The notes below the pieces were generated by a model. It was not told where the DNA came from. It saw only the letters and a program-made list of their open reading frames with translations, and made no database searches. DNA of 64,000 nucleotides from Raineya sp. (GTDB lineage: Bacteria; Bacteroidota; Bacteroidia; Cytophagales; Thermonemataceae), in assembly GCA_025454915.1 (NCBI GenBank), contig JALONN010000001.1:310001-374000 (forward strand), written 5' to 3'. Below, in pieces: positions 25,680 to 34,645 of this stretch; position 1 is the stretch's first letter, and each line of letters opens with the position of its first letter. Made by a program: the position numbers and the translations under genes.

Positions 25680-26270
25680 ATGCTTTATTCAGAACAATTA
25701 GTGGCAGAAGCAAGAGCTGGTAGTGAGCAAGCCTTCAATAAGTTGGCTGATAAGTGGTATCCTGTTATCTATAATTTTGCTTATAAATATTTTGATGATG
25801 AAGACAAAGCAATGGAAGCAACACAAAAAACTTTTATAGCTGTTTATCAGAATTTTACAAGCTTGCAAGATACCTCAAAGTTTAAATCGTGGATTTACAG
25901 AATAGCTCATAATACCTGTCACAACGAACACAAACGAACAAAAAAGAAAAATTTATTCTCTATTTTTAGAAGTAATGATGATGACGAAGATGTACAATAT
26001 ATACCCATTGTAGATCAGCATGCAGCAGCTAATCCAGAATCGGCATACTACATGCAAGAAAACGCAGAAATGGTACAAAAAGCACTTTCTCAGATAAATC
26101 CAGACCAAAAAGTAGTAGTAATCATGAAAGAATTTGAAGGAATGAAATTTACAGAGATAGCAGAAACACTACAAATTTCTGAAAATACAGCCAAAGCTCG
26201 GTTATACTATGGGCTACAAGCTCTCAAAAAAATATTAGAGAAAAGTATGGAGTACGGGAAAGGATTATAA
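25680..26270 (+). CDS. ECF-type RNA polymerase sigma factor
   Basis: Alternative sigma factor of 196 residues. Region 2 lies at about 15-85 (EQAFNKLADKWYPVIYNFAY, FKSWIYRIAHNTCHNEHKR) and region 4 at about 130-185 (LSQINPDQKVVVIMKEFEGM, FTEIAETLQISENTAKARLYY). A basic and acidic linker separates them. It heads an operon with a membrane regulator 83 bases downstream and a secreted charged-helix protein after that, so it probably responds to an envelope signal. AACTT and TATAC just upstream might be an autoregulatory promoter, which is speculative. Confidence 0.93.
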   Translation: MLYSEQLVAEARAGSEQAFNKLADKWYPVIYNFAYKYFDDEDKAMEATQKTFIAVYQNFTSLQDTSKFKSWIYRIAHNTCHNEHKRTKKKNLFSIFRSNDDDEDVQYIPIVDQHAAANPESAYYMQENAEMVQKALSQINPDQKVVVIMKEFEGMKFTEIAETLQISENTAKARLYYGLQALKKILEKSMEYGKGL

Positions 26271-26353
26271 TTTTTAGAAGACAAAAAATAGAATAAGGAG
26301 ACAAGAGTAATCAAAAAATTAAAAATTCAGCAGTAAAAATAAATATTATCAAT

Positions 26354-27154
26354 ATGAAGCCTACAAAAGAAATATTAGTGAGCTATTTATATGGAGAGTT
26401 GGATGAGCAGACAGCTAAGGAAGTAGCAACATATCTGGCTCAACATCCCGAAGAAAAAGCAGCATTGGAGGAATTAAACGATGTGAGAGTTTCTTTGGCA
26501 CATATCCCGACCAAAAAGCCTAATAAACCTTTGGTAATTAGCAGTTTTGAGAAGCCAAAGAAAAATATTTCACAGCCTACTTTGGGTTTGACAAACTTTA
26601 GTAAAAATTTATTTGCAATGGCTGCTTCGTTAGCTCTTTTGATAGTGGCTGCTTATCTTACCAATTTTAAAGTAAGCCAGAAGACCAATGGTTTTGAAAT
26701 AAGTTTTGGCAAGTCCGAAAATGAAATAGCAAATAGTAATAGTTTAGACATGAAGGATGTAGAAGCCTTACTACAGAAAAAACTGGACGAAAAAGATGCT
26801 TACTATCAGAAAGAAATAAGTGCTTTGAAAAATAAAGACAATAATAGTCAAAATACAATGGTGGCTAATACTGAAAAAGACAAGTTTACCAAGCAAGAAG
26901 TAATAGATTTGATTCAGAAGGCAAGAAAAGAAGATTACACCATGATGCAACAGGTGTTTTTAGCTAATAATCAGGAACAAAATGAATATTTAAATAAAGC
27001 ATTCAAAGCATTTGCAGCCTATTGGGAGCAAAAACGTGAGCAAGATTTAAACCAAATTGATAAAACACTTGCCACATTTAAGGAACAAGCGTCAGAGAAA
27101 TTCAAGGAAAATGACATGATTCTTACTCGCCTCATTGATAACCAAAAACAATAA
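26354..27154 (+). CDS. Putative anti-sigma factor, single-pass membrane protein
   Basis: Regulator inferred from its position after the sigma gene. The N-terminal 60 residues (ILVSYLYGELDEQTAKEVATYLAQHPEE) match the helical anti-sigma start typical of Bacteroidota, without a zinc motif. One span lies at about 78-98 (NLFAMAASLALLIVAAYLTNF). The periplasmic part (about 100-266) is a long coiled coil rich in K, E, N and Q (MKDVEALLQKKLDEKDAYY, QNEYLNKAFKAFAAYWEQKR). The long periplasmic helix is unusual for an anti-sigma and may pair with the charged-helix protein encoded next. Confidence 0.75.
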   Translation: MKPTKEILVSYLYGELDEQTAKEVATYLAQHPEEKAALEELNDVRVSLAHIPTKKPNKPLVISSFEKPKKNISQPTLGLTNFSKNLFAMAASLALLIVAAYLTNFKVSQKTNGFEISFGKSENEIANSNSLDMKDVEALLQKKLDEKDAYYQKEISALKNKDNNSQNTMVANTEKDKFTKQEVIDLIQKARKEDYTMMQQVFLANNQEQNEYLNKAFKAFAAYWEQKREQDLNQIDKTLATFKEQASEKFKENDMILTRLIDNQKQ

Positions 27155-27255
27155 GTTTTGATAAGAGATTTGAAATATAAGAAATTAGAAAGGAAAAACA
27201 TAACATAAAAGATATTAACCTAACCACGTTATTAAATTTAAAAAATAAGAAACCT

Positions 27256-28782
27256 ATGAAAAGGCTATTTGTGATATTCGTTTGCCTAGTGCTTGCAAGC
27301 ACTCTAAACGCTCAGAATACGAAGATGGAGCGAGATTTGAAAGTCTTTGAAACAATGCTTAAAGAGTATCTTTATAAAGATTACGACTATAATCCATTGA
27401 ATACAAAAGATATACAAGTTGAATATTTTGAAGGATTTGGAGTCATTGCTAAAATTTATCCAGCTTCAAAAAACCTCATAAGTTTTGATTTTCAAGACCT
27501 AGAAGATTTAAGACATTTGCAGGGAAGAGGGCATTTTATGATAAATACAGATATTGAGATACCAGAAATGCCAGAATTTCCTAATATGCCTGAATTAAGA
27601 GAATTAAAAGAATTGAATGGTAAAACCATCATTATCAATGGAGAAGAGATAAAAGTTTTAGATGGTCAGAGTCGTAAGCATGCTCGTAAAGAAATAGAAA
27701 ATGCAAGAAAAGAAATAGAGCGTTCAAGGAAGGAAGCCGAACGTTCAAGAAAAGAGATAGAGCTATCTAAAAAAGAATATGAAATAACAAGAAAAGAATA
27801 CGAAAAAGAACGAAAAGAATTTGAGAAAAGAAGAGAAGAAATCATGAAGGAAAGGGAAGAAATGCGTAAAACAATGCTCAAGAAGAAAGATAGCATCATG
27901 GAGGTACATAACAAAGCTTTAGAAGAGAAACTAAGAATGTTTTTAGTGCAATATGCTGATTTACTCTCTGAACTGAAAACCAATGAAAGAATACGTATCA
28001 TGTATTTGAATGATGCTAATATGATAACAATTGAAGAAAAATTTGATAGACACAGAGGAGGAACAGTAGAAGAAGAAAAAGTCTCTAAGAATCAGACATT
28101 TTTGGAAATAGCAAAAAGCGATATAGATGCCTATAAATCAAATAAGATTTCAGAAAAAGAATTCCAGAATAAAATTAAGAAAAGCCAACTGGAAAAAAAT
28201 GATAAAAAAGAAATGAGTATTGATTTGATGGGTAGTGTGTTAGATAAGCTTTTGGTAAATATAGAAAAAGAAAATACAGAGTTTAGAAGCATTGGGCGTG
28301 TACAATCTTTTTACTTAGAAGATTTTGGAGTGAAGTATGACGCAAAAATATTTCATAAAAAACTAAGAATCATGGAGGAACCAGAAGAGGGAGAATACCA
28401 GTCTACCTATGATGAGGAAAATGGAGTTGTAAGAGTTGAGATGAAATATAAAGAAAAAGATCCCAAAGAACTCAAAAAAATTGAAGAAAAAAATAAAGAA
28501 GCAACTATAAAAAGAGAAAAAGAGGTTGCTAAATATCATGAAGAACTTGAGAAATTAGGCAAAGAATACCTCATTACATACGGTAAAACGCTATTAAATA
28601 CACTTAAAAACAATGAAAAACTAATCTGGGAAATTACATTTGTAGAGCCTCGTGACTTTGATGCTGCCAAAAAACCTCAAAACCTCACGTTAAGCGTAAA
28701 CAGGCAAGTTTTGGAACAATACGATAATAAACAGCTTACTTTAGAGCAAGCTATGAGTCAAGTAAAAGTAGATAAGAAATAA
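27256..28782 (+). CDS. Secreted protein with a long charged helix of 7-residue repeats
   Basis: Unrecognised 508-residue exported protein; signal peptide MKRLFVIFVCLVLASTLNAQ. A globular N-terminal part (about 25-130) is followed by a charged helix (about 145-220) made of tandem heptads of the type RKEIERS, RKEAERS, RKEIELS, KKEYEIT. The pattern of alternating K/R and E suggests a stable single helix. Two further globular parts follow, both containing related segments (LRMFLVQYADLLSELK..., LEKLGKEYLITYGKTLLNTLK), suggesting internal duplication. It is third in the sigma/anti-sigma operon and may be its signal input or main product. Confidence 0.78.
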   Translation: MKRLFVIFVCLVLASTLNAQNTKMERDLKVFETMLKEYLYKDYDYNPLNTKDIQVEYFEGFGVIAKIYPASKNLISFDFQDLEDLRHLQGRGHFMINTDIEIPEMPEFPNMPELRELKELNGKTIIINGEEIKVLDGQSRKHARKEIENARKEIERSRKEAERSRKEIELSKKEYEITRKEYEKERKEFEKRREEIMKEREEMRKTMLKKKDSIMEVHNKALEEKLRMFLVQYADLLSELKTNERIRIMYLNDANMITIEEKFDRHRGGTVEEEKVSKNQTFLEIAKSDIDAYKSNKISEKEFQNKIKKSQLEKNDKKEMSIDLMGSVLDKLLVNIEKENTEFRSIGRVQSFYLEDFGVKYDAKIFHKKLRIMEEPEEGEYQSTYDEENGVVRVEMKYKEKDPKELKKIEEKNKEATIKREKEVAKYHEELEKLGKEYLITYGKTLLNTLKNNEKLIWEITFVEPRDFDAAKKPQNLTLSVNRQVLEQYDNKQLTLEQAMSQVKVDKK

Positions 28783-28787
28783 ATATC

Positions 28788-28820
28788 AAAAGCCACCTTT
28801 TTCTGAGAGGTGGCTTTTTT
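28788..28820 (+). terminator. Intrinsic terminator of the sigma operon
   Basis: AAAAGCCACCT (28788-28798) pairs with AGGTGGCTTTT (28808-28818) and continues in T. Its sequence closely matches the terminator at 29992-30027. Confidence 0.9.
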
Positions 28821-28874
28821 GATGAATATTTAACTTTTTCTATGCTGAGGATGTCTAAATATTATCAAGAGATT

Positions 28875-28912
28875 TTTGCCTGTGTTGGTACTAAAAAACT
28901 AACACAGGCAAA
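28875..28912. repeat. 12-bp perfect inverted repeat
   Basis: TTTGCCTGTGTT (28875-28886) and AACACAGGCAAA (28901-28912) with a 14-base loop whose edges (GGT / ACT) can partly pair. There is no T-run, so it is not a typical terminator. It could be an operator, a small RNA hairpin or a mobile-element remnant upstream of the gene at 29034. Confidence 0.75.
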
Positions 28913-29033
28913 TAATGGTTTATTTTCTTTCGTGAAGAACACTCAAGAATGCGAAAATTGTGGATATTTTTTCTTTAAATGAACAAACTTTTATGGAGTT
29001 TTATTATCTTGATGTTTTAATTACAATTACCTG

Positions 29034-29993
29034 ATGTTACATCTAATTGATTTTTATTCATTTCCTGTATCCTACACAAAGGACTGGGAGATTTTTATTT
29101 CACAATTTCCAGAAGAAACAGACGATTTCAGCACACAAGATATTAGGGATTCCTGCTCCAGAATTAACCAGTTGATTCACCGATTATATGAAGAGGAACC
29201 AGAATACAGGACACAGATGAATATTTATTTCATCTGGCAAGATCTTCTTACTGATATAACTGGAAGCAAATCTATTTATGCTGAAAAAGCTCTGGACTGG
29301 TTTGCTACTCAGTTGCGGAATATGATTGTTTGTGATCAAAAGGAAATACAGGATTCGGTTTGGTATAGTTTGGGTGTTGATTACTTCGAATGTGGACCAC
29401 ATGGAAAATATCTATTTCCAAGACTTTACGACAGCTTACCCGATAGCCAAATCGAACGGCTAATGATGTCAAGTATTTCCATACCTTGGAAAGACAAAGC
29501 AACTACTTATCGAAACGCCATTCAACGAAAAGAGCATCATGTTTTTTTGGCTATTGCATTGGAACATAGCTGTAAAGCTTATTGTTACCACTCTGCTATT
29601 GCCTCAGAAGCATTGGAAATCCTCAAACAACTCACTATTCCCAAGGAGCAATATCAAAAAATTTATACACTACTTACAAAACCTATTCAGGTAAAAATTA
29701 GACAGGTATATAAATTACAGACACCCTTACAAGATGGCACAACGGGATTTCTTTCGATTGTGAGTGATCAGGAACAGATACCAACTTGGTTTCCCTTTGC
29801 TGCTCTCTGGATTAATGGACAAAAAGTAGGTGTTTTTCAGGAAAATTATCATCAAATTCAATGGGAGAAACTTATCAAAACACATGGATTCAGTAAGTTA
29901 AAAGAACAGGAATATCAGGAAAAAATACTTATAGTAAATATCCCGTTTAAAGAAGCATGGAAGGGAAAAACAGCAGAGTTAAGACCATTGTAA
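29034..29993 (+). CDS. Hypothetical protein bracketed by near-identical terminators
   Basis: Unrecognised 319-residue soluble protein without a signal peptide. It begins MLHLIDFYSFPVSYTKDWE. The middle is rich in Cys, Tyr and His (DYFECGPHGKYLFPRLYDSL, ALEHSCKAYCYHSAIASEAL). The C-terminal 100 residues look like a beta domain (TTGFLSIVSDQEQIPTWFPFAALWINGQKV). Its DNA seems slightly less A/T-rich than the genes around it. Nothing nearby suggests a pathway. It is the only gene between the twin hairpins at 28788 and 29992. Confidence 0.72.
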   Translation: MLHLIDFYSFPVSYTKDWEIFISQFPEETDDFSTQDIRDSCSRINQLIHRLYEEEPEYRTQMNIYFIWQDLLTDITGSKSIYAEKALDWFATQLRNMIVCDQKEIQDSVWYSLGVDYFECGPHGKYLFPRLYDSLPDSQIERLMMSSISIPWKDKATTYRNAIQRKEHHVFLAIALEHSCKAYCYHSAIASEALEILKQLTIPKEQYQKIYTLLTKPIQVKIRQVYKLQTPLQDGTTGFLSIVSDQEQIPTWFPFAALWINGQKVGVFQENYHQIQWEKLIKTHGFSKLKEQEYQEKILIVNIPFKEAWKGKTAELRPL

Positions 29994-30027
29994 ACAAAAG
30001 CCACCTTTTCTGAGGTGGCTTTTGTTT
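29992..30027. terminator. Bidirectional terminator, twin of 28788-28820
   Basis: Fifteen-base arms AAACAAAAGCCACCT (29992-30006) and AGGTGGCTTTTGTTT (30013-30027), loop TTTCTG. It separates the gene at 29034 from the convergent efflux operon. Confidence 0.92.
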
Positions 30028-30048
30028 AATATAATAAGATGTACATAA

Positions 30049-31476
30049 TTATTTCCAACCTCCACCTAATGTTTTATATAAATTAATCTGAGCATCCCAT
30101 TGTCTGGTTTTAATTGTAATGAGTTCTAAATTAGCACTTAAAAGATTTTGTTGGGTTAATAATACCTCAAGATAAGTAGCTCTACTAGTTTTAAATAAAT
30201 TTAAAGATGCTTCTACCGCTTTTTGGTAAGCTTCTACCTCTTGGGTTTTTATTTCATAAGTTTTCTGCAAATTCATAAGATTCTGTAATTCTGTTGATAC
30301 TTCTAAGTATGCTGTGAGCCACGTTTTCTGATAATTTAAAAAAGATTGTTGTTGATATGCTTTTGTGTATTCAAATTGTGCTTTGATACCATTTCTATTC
30401 AAAATGGGGGCAAAAAAACTCCCAATTAAAGAATAAGCAATAGATTCTGGAGCACTGAATAGAAATTTGGGATTAAAAGCCTGAAATCCAAGAGAACCTG
30501 TTATCATCAAGGAAGGAAAAAACTCTGCTCTACTAGCTTTCAAATCTGCCACAGAAGCCAAATACTCAAACTCTGCCTGACGTACATCAGGTCTGTTACG
30601 AAGAGTTTGACTGGGTATGCCTGTTTGTGGAGAAACTGTGAGCTCTTTGTATAAGCTTTCTTTCTCTAACAATAATTTTTGAGGGTATCTTGCTAATAGC
30701 CTGTTAATCTGATTTTCAGTTTGTATAATAATTTGTTTGATTTCATTTTCTAAACTCTTAGTTGAAAAAACCTGAGCTTCAAATTGTTTTACAGCTAGTT
30801 CAGTACTACTTCCTGTTTCTTTTTGAAGTTTTACAATTTCTAATGCCTGCTCTTGAAGTTTGATAGCTTCTTTGATTATATCCATCTCATTTTCAAGTCT
30901 AAGCAACTGGTAATAAAGGCTGGCTAACTCAGCAATAAGATTGGTTACTACAACATTTTTTCCTTCTATACTGCTAAAATAGCGTAATATAGTAGCCTGT
31001 TTTTTAGAACGGAGTTTTTTCCATATATCTATTTCCCAAGATGTTTGTAAGCCGACAAAATAGTCGGGTAAGTTTGTAGGTACAATCTGTCCAGGAGTAA
31101 TATCTGTTGTAGCATTACCAGCACCATCCATTGTATAGAGTCCAAATCTACGAATACCAGCATTTGCTCCAACAGAAACAGAGGGCAAAAGGTTTGCTTT
31201 GTTGTATTTTACTTGTGCTTGAGCCATCTGGATATTTTGTAAAGCCATTTGTACATCATAATTGTTTTGTAGAGCTATTTCTATAAGCTTTATTAGTTCA
31301 GTATCTTGGAAAAAATCTTTCCAAGATAATTTCCCAAGATGCATAGAGTCTAGAGAAGGCTTTTCTAATAAAAAACTCTGAGGTGATTCTTGTAAAGTTT
31401 GCTTTGAAACCATTTGAGGCACTTTACATGCGGTAATCATCCATAAAAAGATTACACTATAAATATATTTCTTCAT
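30049..31476 (-). CDS. RND efflux outer membrane factor (TolC/OprM family lipoprotein)
   Basis: Outer-membrane exit channel of a tripartite efflux pump. It has a lipobox (SVIFLWMITAC, Cys17) and two OEP repeats (about 60-260 and 270-470). These show the usual helical signatures: NNYDVQMALQNIQMAQAQVKY at the start, YFVGLQTSWEIDIWKKLR, and SQTLRNRPDVRQAEFEY at the hinge. At 475 residues it is full length. It is the last gene of a fusion-protein/pump/channel operon read leftward, 15 bases after the pump. Confidence 0.94.
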   Translation of the reverse strand: MKKYIYSVIFLWMITACKVPQMVSKQTLQESPQSFLLEKPSLDSMHLGKLSWKDFFQDTELIKLIEIALQNNYDVQMALQNIQMAQAQVKYNKANLLPSVSVGANAGIRRFGLYTMDGAGNATTDITPGQIVPTNLPDYFVGLQTSWEIDIWKKLRSKKQATILRYFSSIEGKNVVVTNLIAELASLYYQLLRLENEMDIIKEAIKLQEQALEIVKLQKETGSSTELAVKQFEAQVFSTKSLENEIKQIIIQTENQINRLLARYPQKLLLEKESLYKELTVSPQTGIPSQTLRNRPDVRQAEFEYLASVADLKASRAEFFPSLMITGSLGFQAFNPKFLFSAPESIAYSLIGSFFAPILNRNGIKAQFEYTKAYQQQSFLNYQKTWLTAYLEVSTELQNLMNLQKTYEIKTQEVEAYQKAVEASLNLFKTSRATYLEVLLTQQNLLSANLELITIKTRQWDAQINLYKTLGGGWK

Positions 31477-31491
31477 AAATAAAGGACTATG

Positions 31492-34400
31492 TTAAATTTT
31501 TTCAGTAAGAGCAATGGGCTCTTTCTTGCCCTTAGGAGCAAATTTTTCTGCTATTTTTGCAAAAACATAATACAAACCAGGAATAATGATAACTCCAAAG
31601 AGAGTTCCTAGTAACATACCACCTGCTGCTGAAGCACCAATTGTTCTATTTCCAATAGCACCTGCTCCTGAGGCAAACATCAAGGGTATTAAACCTGCTA
31701 CAAAGGCAAATGATGTCATTAAAATGGGACGTAAGCGAACATGGGCGGCTTCAATAGCAGCATCTAAAACGGATGAGCCATTTCTATGTCTAATAGATGC
31801 ATATTCTATAATGAGAATTGCATTTTTGCCTAATAAACCTATCAACATAATCATGGAGACTTGAGCATAGATATTGTTTTCTAATCCAAACAACCATAAA
31901 AAGAAAAAAGCCCCAAATATTCCTGTAGGTAGTGATAAAATAACAGGTAGAGGTAATAAAAAGCTCTCATATTGTGCTGATAGAAGCAAATAAACAAATA
32001 TCAAACATATTGCAAAAATGTAAATAGCTTCATTACCTGTTGCTACTTCATCACGAGTGATACCAGCCCAATCTATATCATACCCTTTAGGTAATTTAGT
32101 TTGTGCCACTTCCTGAATAGCTCTGATAGCATCTCCACTACTATAACCATCTTTTGCTTCTCCATTAAGCTCAGCAGAAGGAAACATATTGTATCTGGTA
32201 AGTTGATCTACACCATATACTTTTTCTAGTGTAACAAAAGCAGATAAAGGTACCATTTTATCTTGGTTGTTCTTCACATAGAGCTTGAGTATATCCTCTG
32301 GCTTTGCTCTATATTGGGGTAATGCTTGTACCATTACTTTGTACATTTGCCCAAACCTAATAAAATTAGTAGCATATTCACTTCCTAGTAATGTTTGCAA
32401 AGAACCTAGAGCATTATTGACTGTAACACCTTTTTGGGCAGCTTTGTCTTCATCTATATGAAGTAAATATTGGGGATAGCTGGCATCGAAAATAGTAAAA
32501 GCAGAGGCTATTTCTGGGCATGCCTTCAAATCTGTTATAAACTTTTGGACAGTAGTCTCCATTTTTTTGAAGTCTCCTGAACCAGTCTTATCTAAAAGTC
32601 TCAACTCAAAACCACTGGCATTACCATAACCAGGAACAGCAGGTGGGGGAAACATTTCTAATCTAGCCCCTTTGATGTGTTTGGTTTTTTCTAAGAGTTC
32701 ATCTATCAAATCATCAACAGATTTATCTCTTTTATCCCAATCTTTTAAGTTAATCAACAAAGTTCCATAAGTAGCACCTGTACCATCAGATAAAATATTG
32801 GTACCTGCTAAGGTAGCAACACTTTCTACTCCTTCTAATTTTTGGGCTATTTTCTCAATACTATTTACGATTTCTTTGGTTCTTTCTAGTGTCGAACCTG
32901 CTGGTGTGGTAACACTTACATAAAAGGTGCCTTGATCTTCATTAGGAATAAAACCTGAAGAAATGACTCTGTTGAGTAAACCTGTTGAAATAACAAAAAA
33001 TAATAAAATACTAAAAGTAATAACTTTACGATGAATAATGATATTCAGTAGTTTTTTGTAGTTTTCTGATAGATTTTCATACCAACGATTAAAACCTTTA
33101 AAAAACGTGCTTAAAAGGCTTCTCTTTTCTTGGTGATGATTATTTTTCAGAAATAAGGCACACAATGCAGGTGTTAAGGTAAGAGCTCCAACACCTGATA
33201 ATACAATAGATATAGCCATTGTTAAAGAAAATTGCTTATAAAAAATACCAGCAGGTCCACTCATAAACGCTGTGGGTACAAATACTGCTGACATGACAAG
33301 CGTAATGGCTATAATGGCTCCACTAATTTCTTTCATGGCTTTTTCAGTAGCTTTTTTTGGGGAGAGTCCCTGTTCCATTTTAGCATGAACAGCCTCTACT
33401 ACTACAATAGCATCATCAATCACTACACCTATGGCAAGCACTAATGCAAAAAGGGTTATTAAATTTAACGAAAAACCAAAAAAGTGCATGAAAAAAAATG
33501 TTCCTATCAACGAAACAGGTACTGTAATAGCAGGGATAAGGGTAGAGCGAAAGTCTTGAAGAAAGATAAAAACTACCAAAGAAACCAAAATAAAAGCTTC
33601 TATCAATGTTTTGATTACCTCATGTACAGAGGCATCTAAAAAACGGCTGACATCATAACTAATGCTATAATCCATACCTTTGAGAAAGGTTTTGGTTTTA
33701 AGTTCAACCATTTTTGCTTTAACACTTGCTATTACTTCGCTGGCATTGGAGCCTGGTAACTGCTTGAGCATAATAGAAGCTGTTGGTTTGCCATTTAATT
33801 TGGCTTCTACATCGAAATAAGTTGTTCCAAATTCTACATCTGCGATATCTCTAATTCTTAAAATTTGCCCATCCTCATTAGCTTTAATAGGGATATTTTC
33901 ATATTGCTCCTGAGTATTATACTTTCCTGTGTATTTTACTACATATTGTAAAGGATATAGTGTTTTATCAGAGTTTTCACCTATTTTTCCAGGGGCAGCT
34001 TCAATATTTTGCTCATCAAGGGCAGTATTAATATCTTCTGTCGAAATTCCATAAGCAAGCATCTTATCAGGTTTGAGCCAAATCCTCATGGCATACTCTT
34101 TTGCTCCCAATATATCAGCATATCCTACACCTTTGACTCTTTTAAGTTCTGCTAAAATATTGATATCTGTAAAGTTGTATAAGAATTTTTCTTGCAGGGT
34201 AGTATCAGTGCTATAAATATTGAGATACATCAGCATAGCATTTTCTTCTTTTGCTATCTTGACACCATTTATGGTTACCTCTTTGGGTAATTCGCCCATA
34301 ACGGCTGCTACACGGTTTTGAACATTTACTGCTGCAATATCAGGGTCAGTACCTACTTCAAAAATGATTTGAACTACACCTACACCATCATTACCTGCAT

Positions 34401-34641
34401 CACTGCTCATGTATTTCATGCCTGGCACGCCATTAATGGCTCTTTCTAAAGGTACAATGGCTGCTTTAGTGACAGTTTCTGCATTGGCTCCTGTGTATTC
34501 AATGGTTACATTTACTTCAGGAGGGGCAATACTTGGAAACTGTGTCATAGGTAATTTTACCAATGATAATATTCCTAATAAAGCAATAATAATAGAGATG
34601 ACGATGGACAGAACGGGTCTATGAATAAATCTTTTAGTCAT
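31492..34641 (-). CDS. RND multidrug efflux transporter, HAE1 family (AcrB/MexB-like)
   Basis: Inner-membrane proton-driven drug pump of 1049 residues. There are twelve spans in two halves, with large periplasmic loops after TM1 and TM7. It begins MTKRFIHRPVLSIVISIIIA as in AcrB. The proton-relay pair is present in TM4 (GVVIDDAIVVVEAV) and the Lys in TM10 (LIGLLGKNAILIIEYA). These residues place it with drug rather than heavy-metal pumps. The porter motif GANAETVTKAAIVPLERAING is also normal. It lies 4 bases after the fusion-protein gene. No TetR or other local repressor is visible. Confidence 0.97.
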   Translation of the reverse strand: MTKRFIHRPVLSIVISIIIALLGILSLVKLPMTQFPSIAPPEVNVTIEYTGANAETVTKAAIVPLERAINGVPGMKYMSSDAGNDGVGVVQIIFEVGTDPDIAAVNVQNRVAAVMGELPKEVTINGVKIAKEENAMLMYLNIYSTDTTLQEKFLYNFTDINILAELKRVKGVGYADILGAKEYAMRIWLKPDKMLAYGISTEDINTALDEQNIEAAPGKIGENSDKTLYPLQYVVKYTGKYNTQEQYENIPIKANEDGQILRIRDIADVEFGTTYFDVEAKLNGKPTASIMLKQLPGSNASEVIASVKAKMVELKTKTFLKGMDYSISYDVSRFLDASVHEVIKTLIEAFILVSLVVFIFLQDFRSTLIPAITVPVSLIGTFFFMHFFGFSLNLITLFALVLAIGVVIDDAIVVVEAVHAKMEQGLSPKKATEKAMKEISGAIIAITLVMSAVFVPTAFMSGPAGIFYKQFSLTMAISIVLSGVGALTLTPALCALFLKNNHHQEKRSLLSTFFKGFNRWYENLSENYKKLLNIIIHRKVITFSILLFFVISTGLLNRVISSGFIPNEDQGTFYVSVTTPAGSTLERTKEIVNSIEKIAQKLEGVESVATLAGTNILSDGTGATYGTLLINLKDWDKRDKSVDDLIDELLEKTKHIKGARLEMFPPPAVPGYGNASGFELRLLDKTGSGDFKKMETTVQKFITDLKACPEIASAFTIFDASYPQYLLHIDEDKAAQKGVTVNNALGSLQTLLGSEYATNFIRFGQMYKVMVQALPQYRAKPEDILKLYVKNNQDKMVPLSAFVTLEKVYGVDQLTRYNMFPSAELNGEAKDGYSSGDAIRAIQEVAQTKLPKGYDIDWAGITRDEVATGNEAIYIFAICLIFVYLLLSAQYESFLLPLPVILSLPTGIFGAFFFLWLFGLENNIYAQVSMIMLIGLLGKNAILIIEYASIRHRNGSSVLDAAIEAAHVRLRPILMTSFAFVAGLIPLMFASGAGAIGNRTIGASAAGGMLLGTLFGVIIIPGLYYVFAKIAEKFAPKGKKEPIALTEKI

Positions 34642-34645
34642 AACT

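Noticed and set aside
27666..28001. Open frame of 111 codons opposite the charged-helix gene
   Set aside because: The repeated Lys/Glu codons read backwards give a Ser/Phe/Leu-rich product; this is an artefact of the repeats.
31586..31864. Open frame of 92 codons opposite the RND pump
   Set aside because: It lies wholly within the pump gene and resembles no protein.
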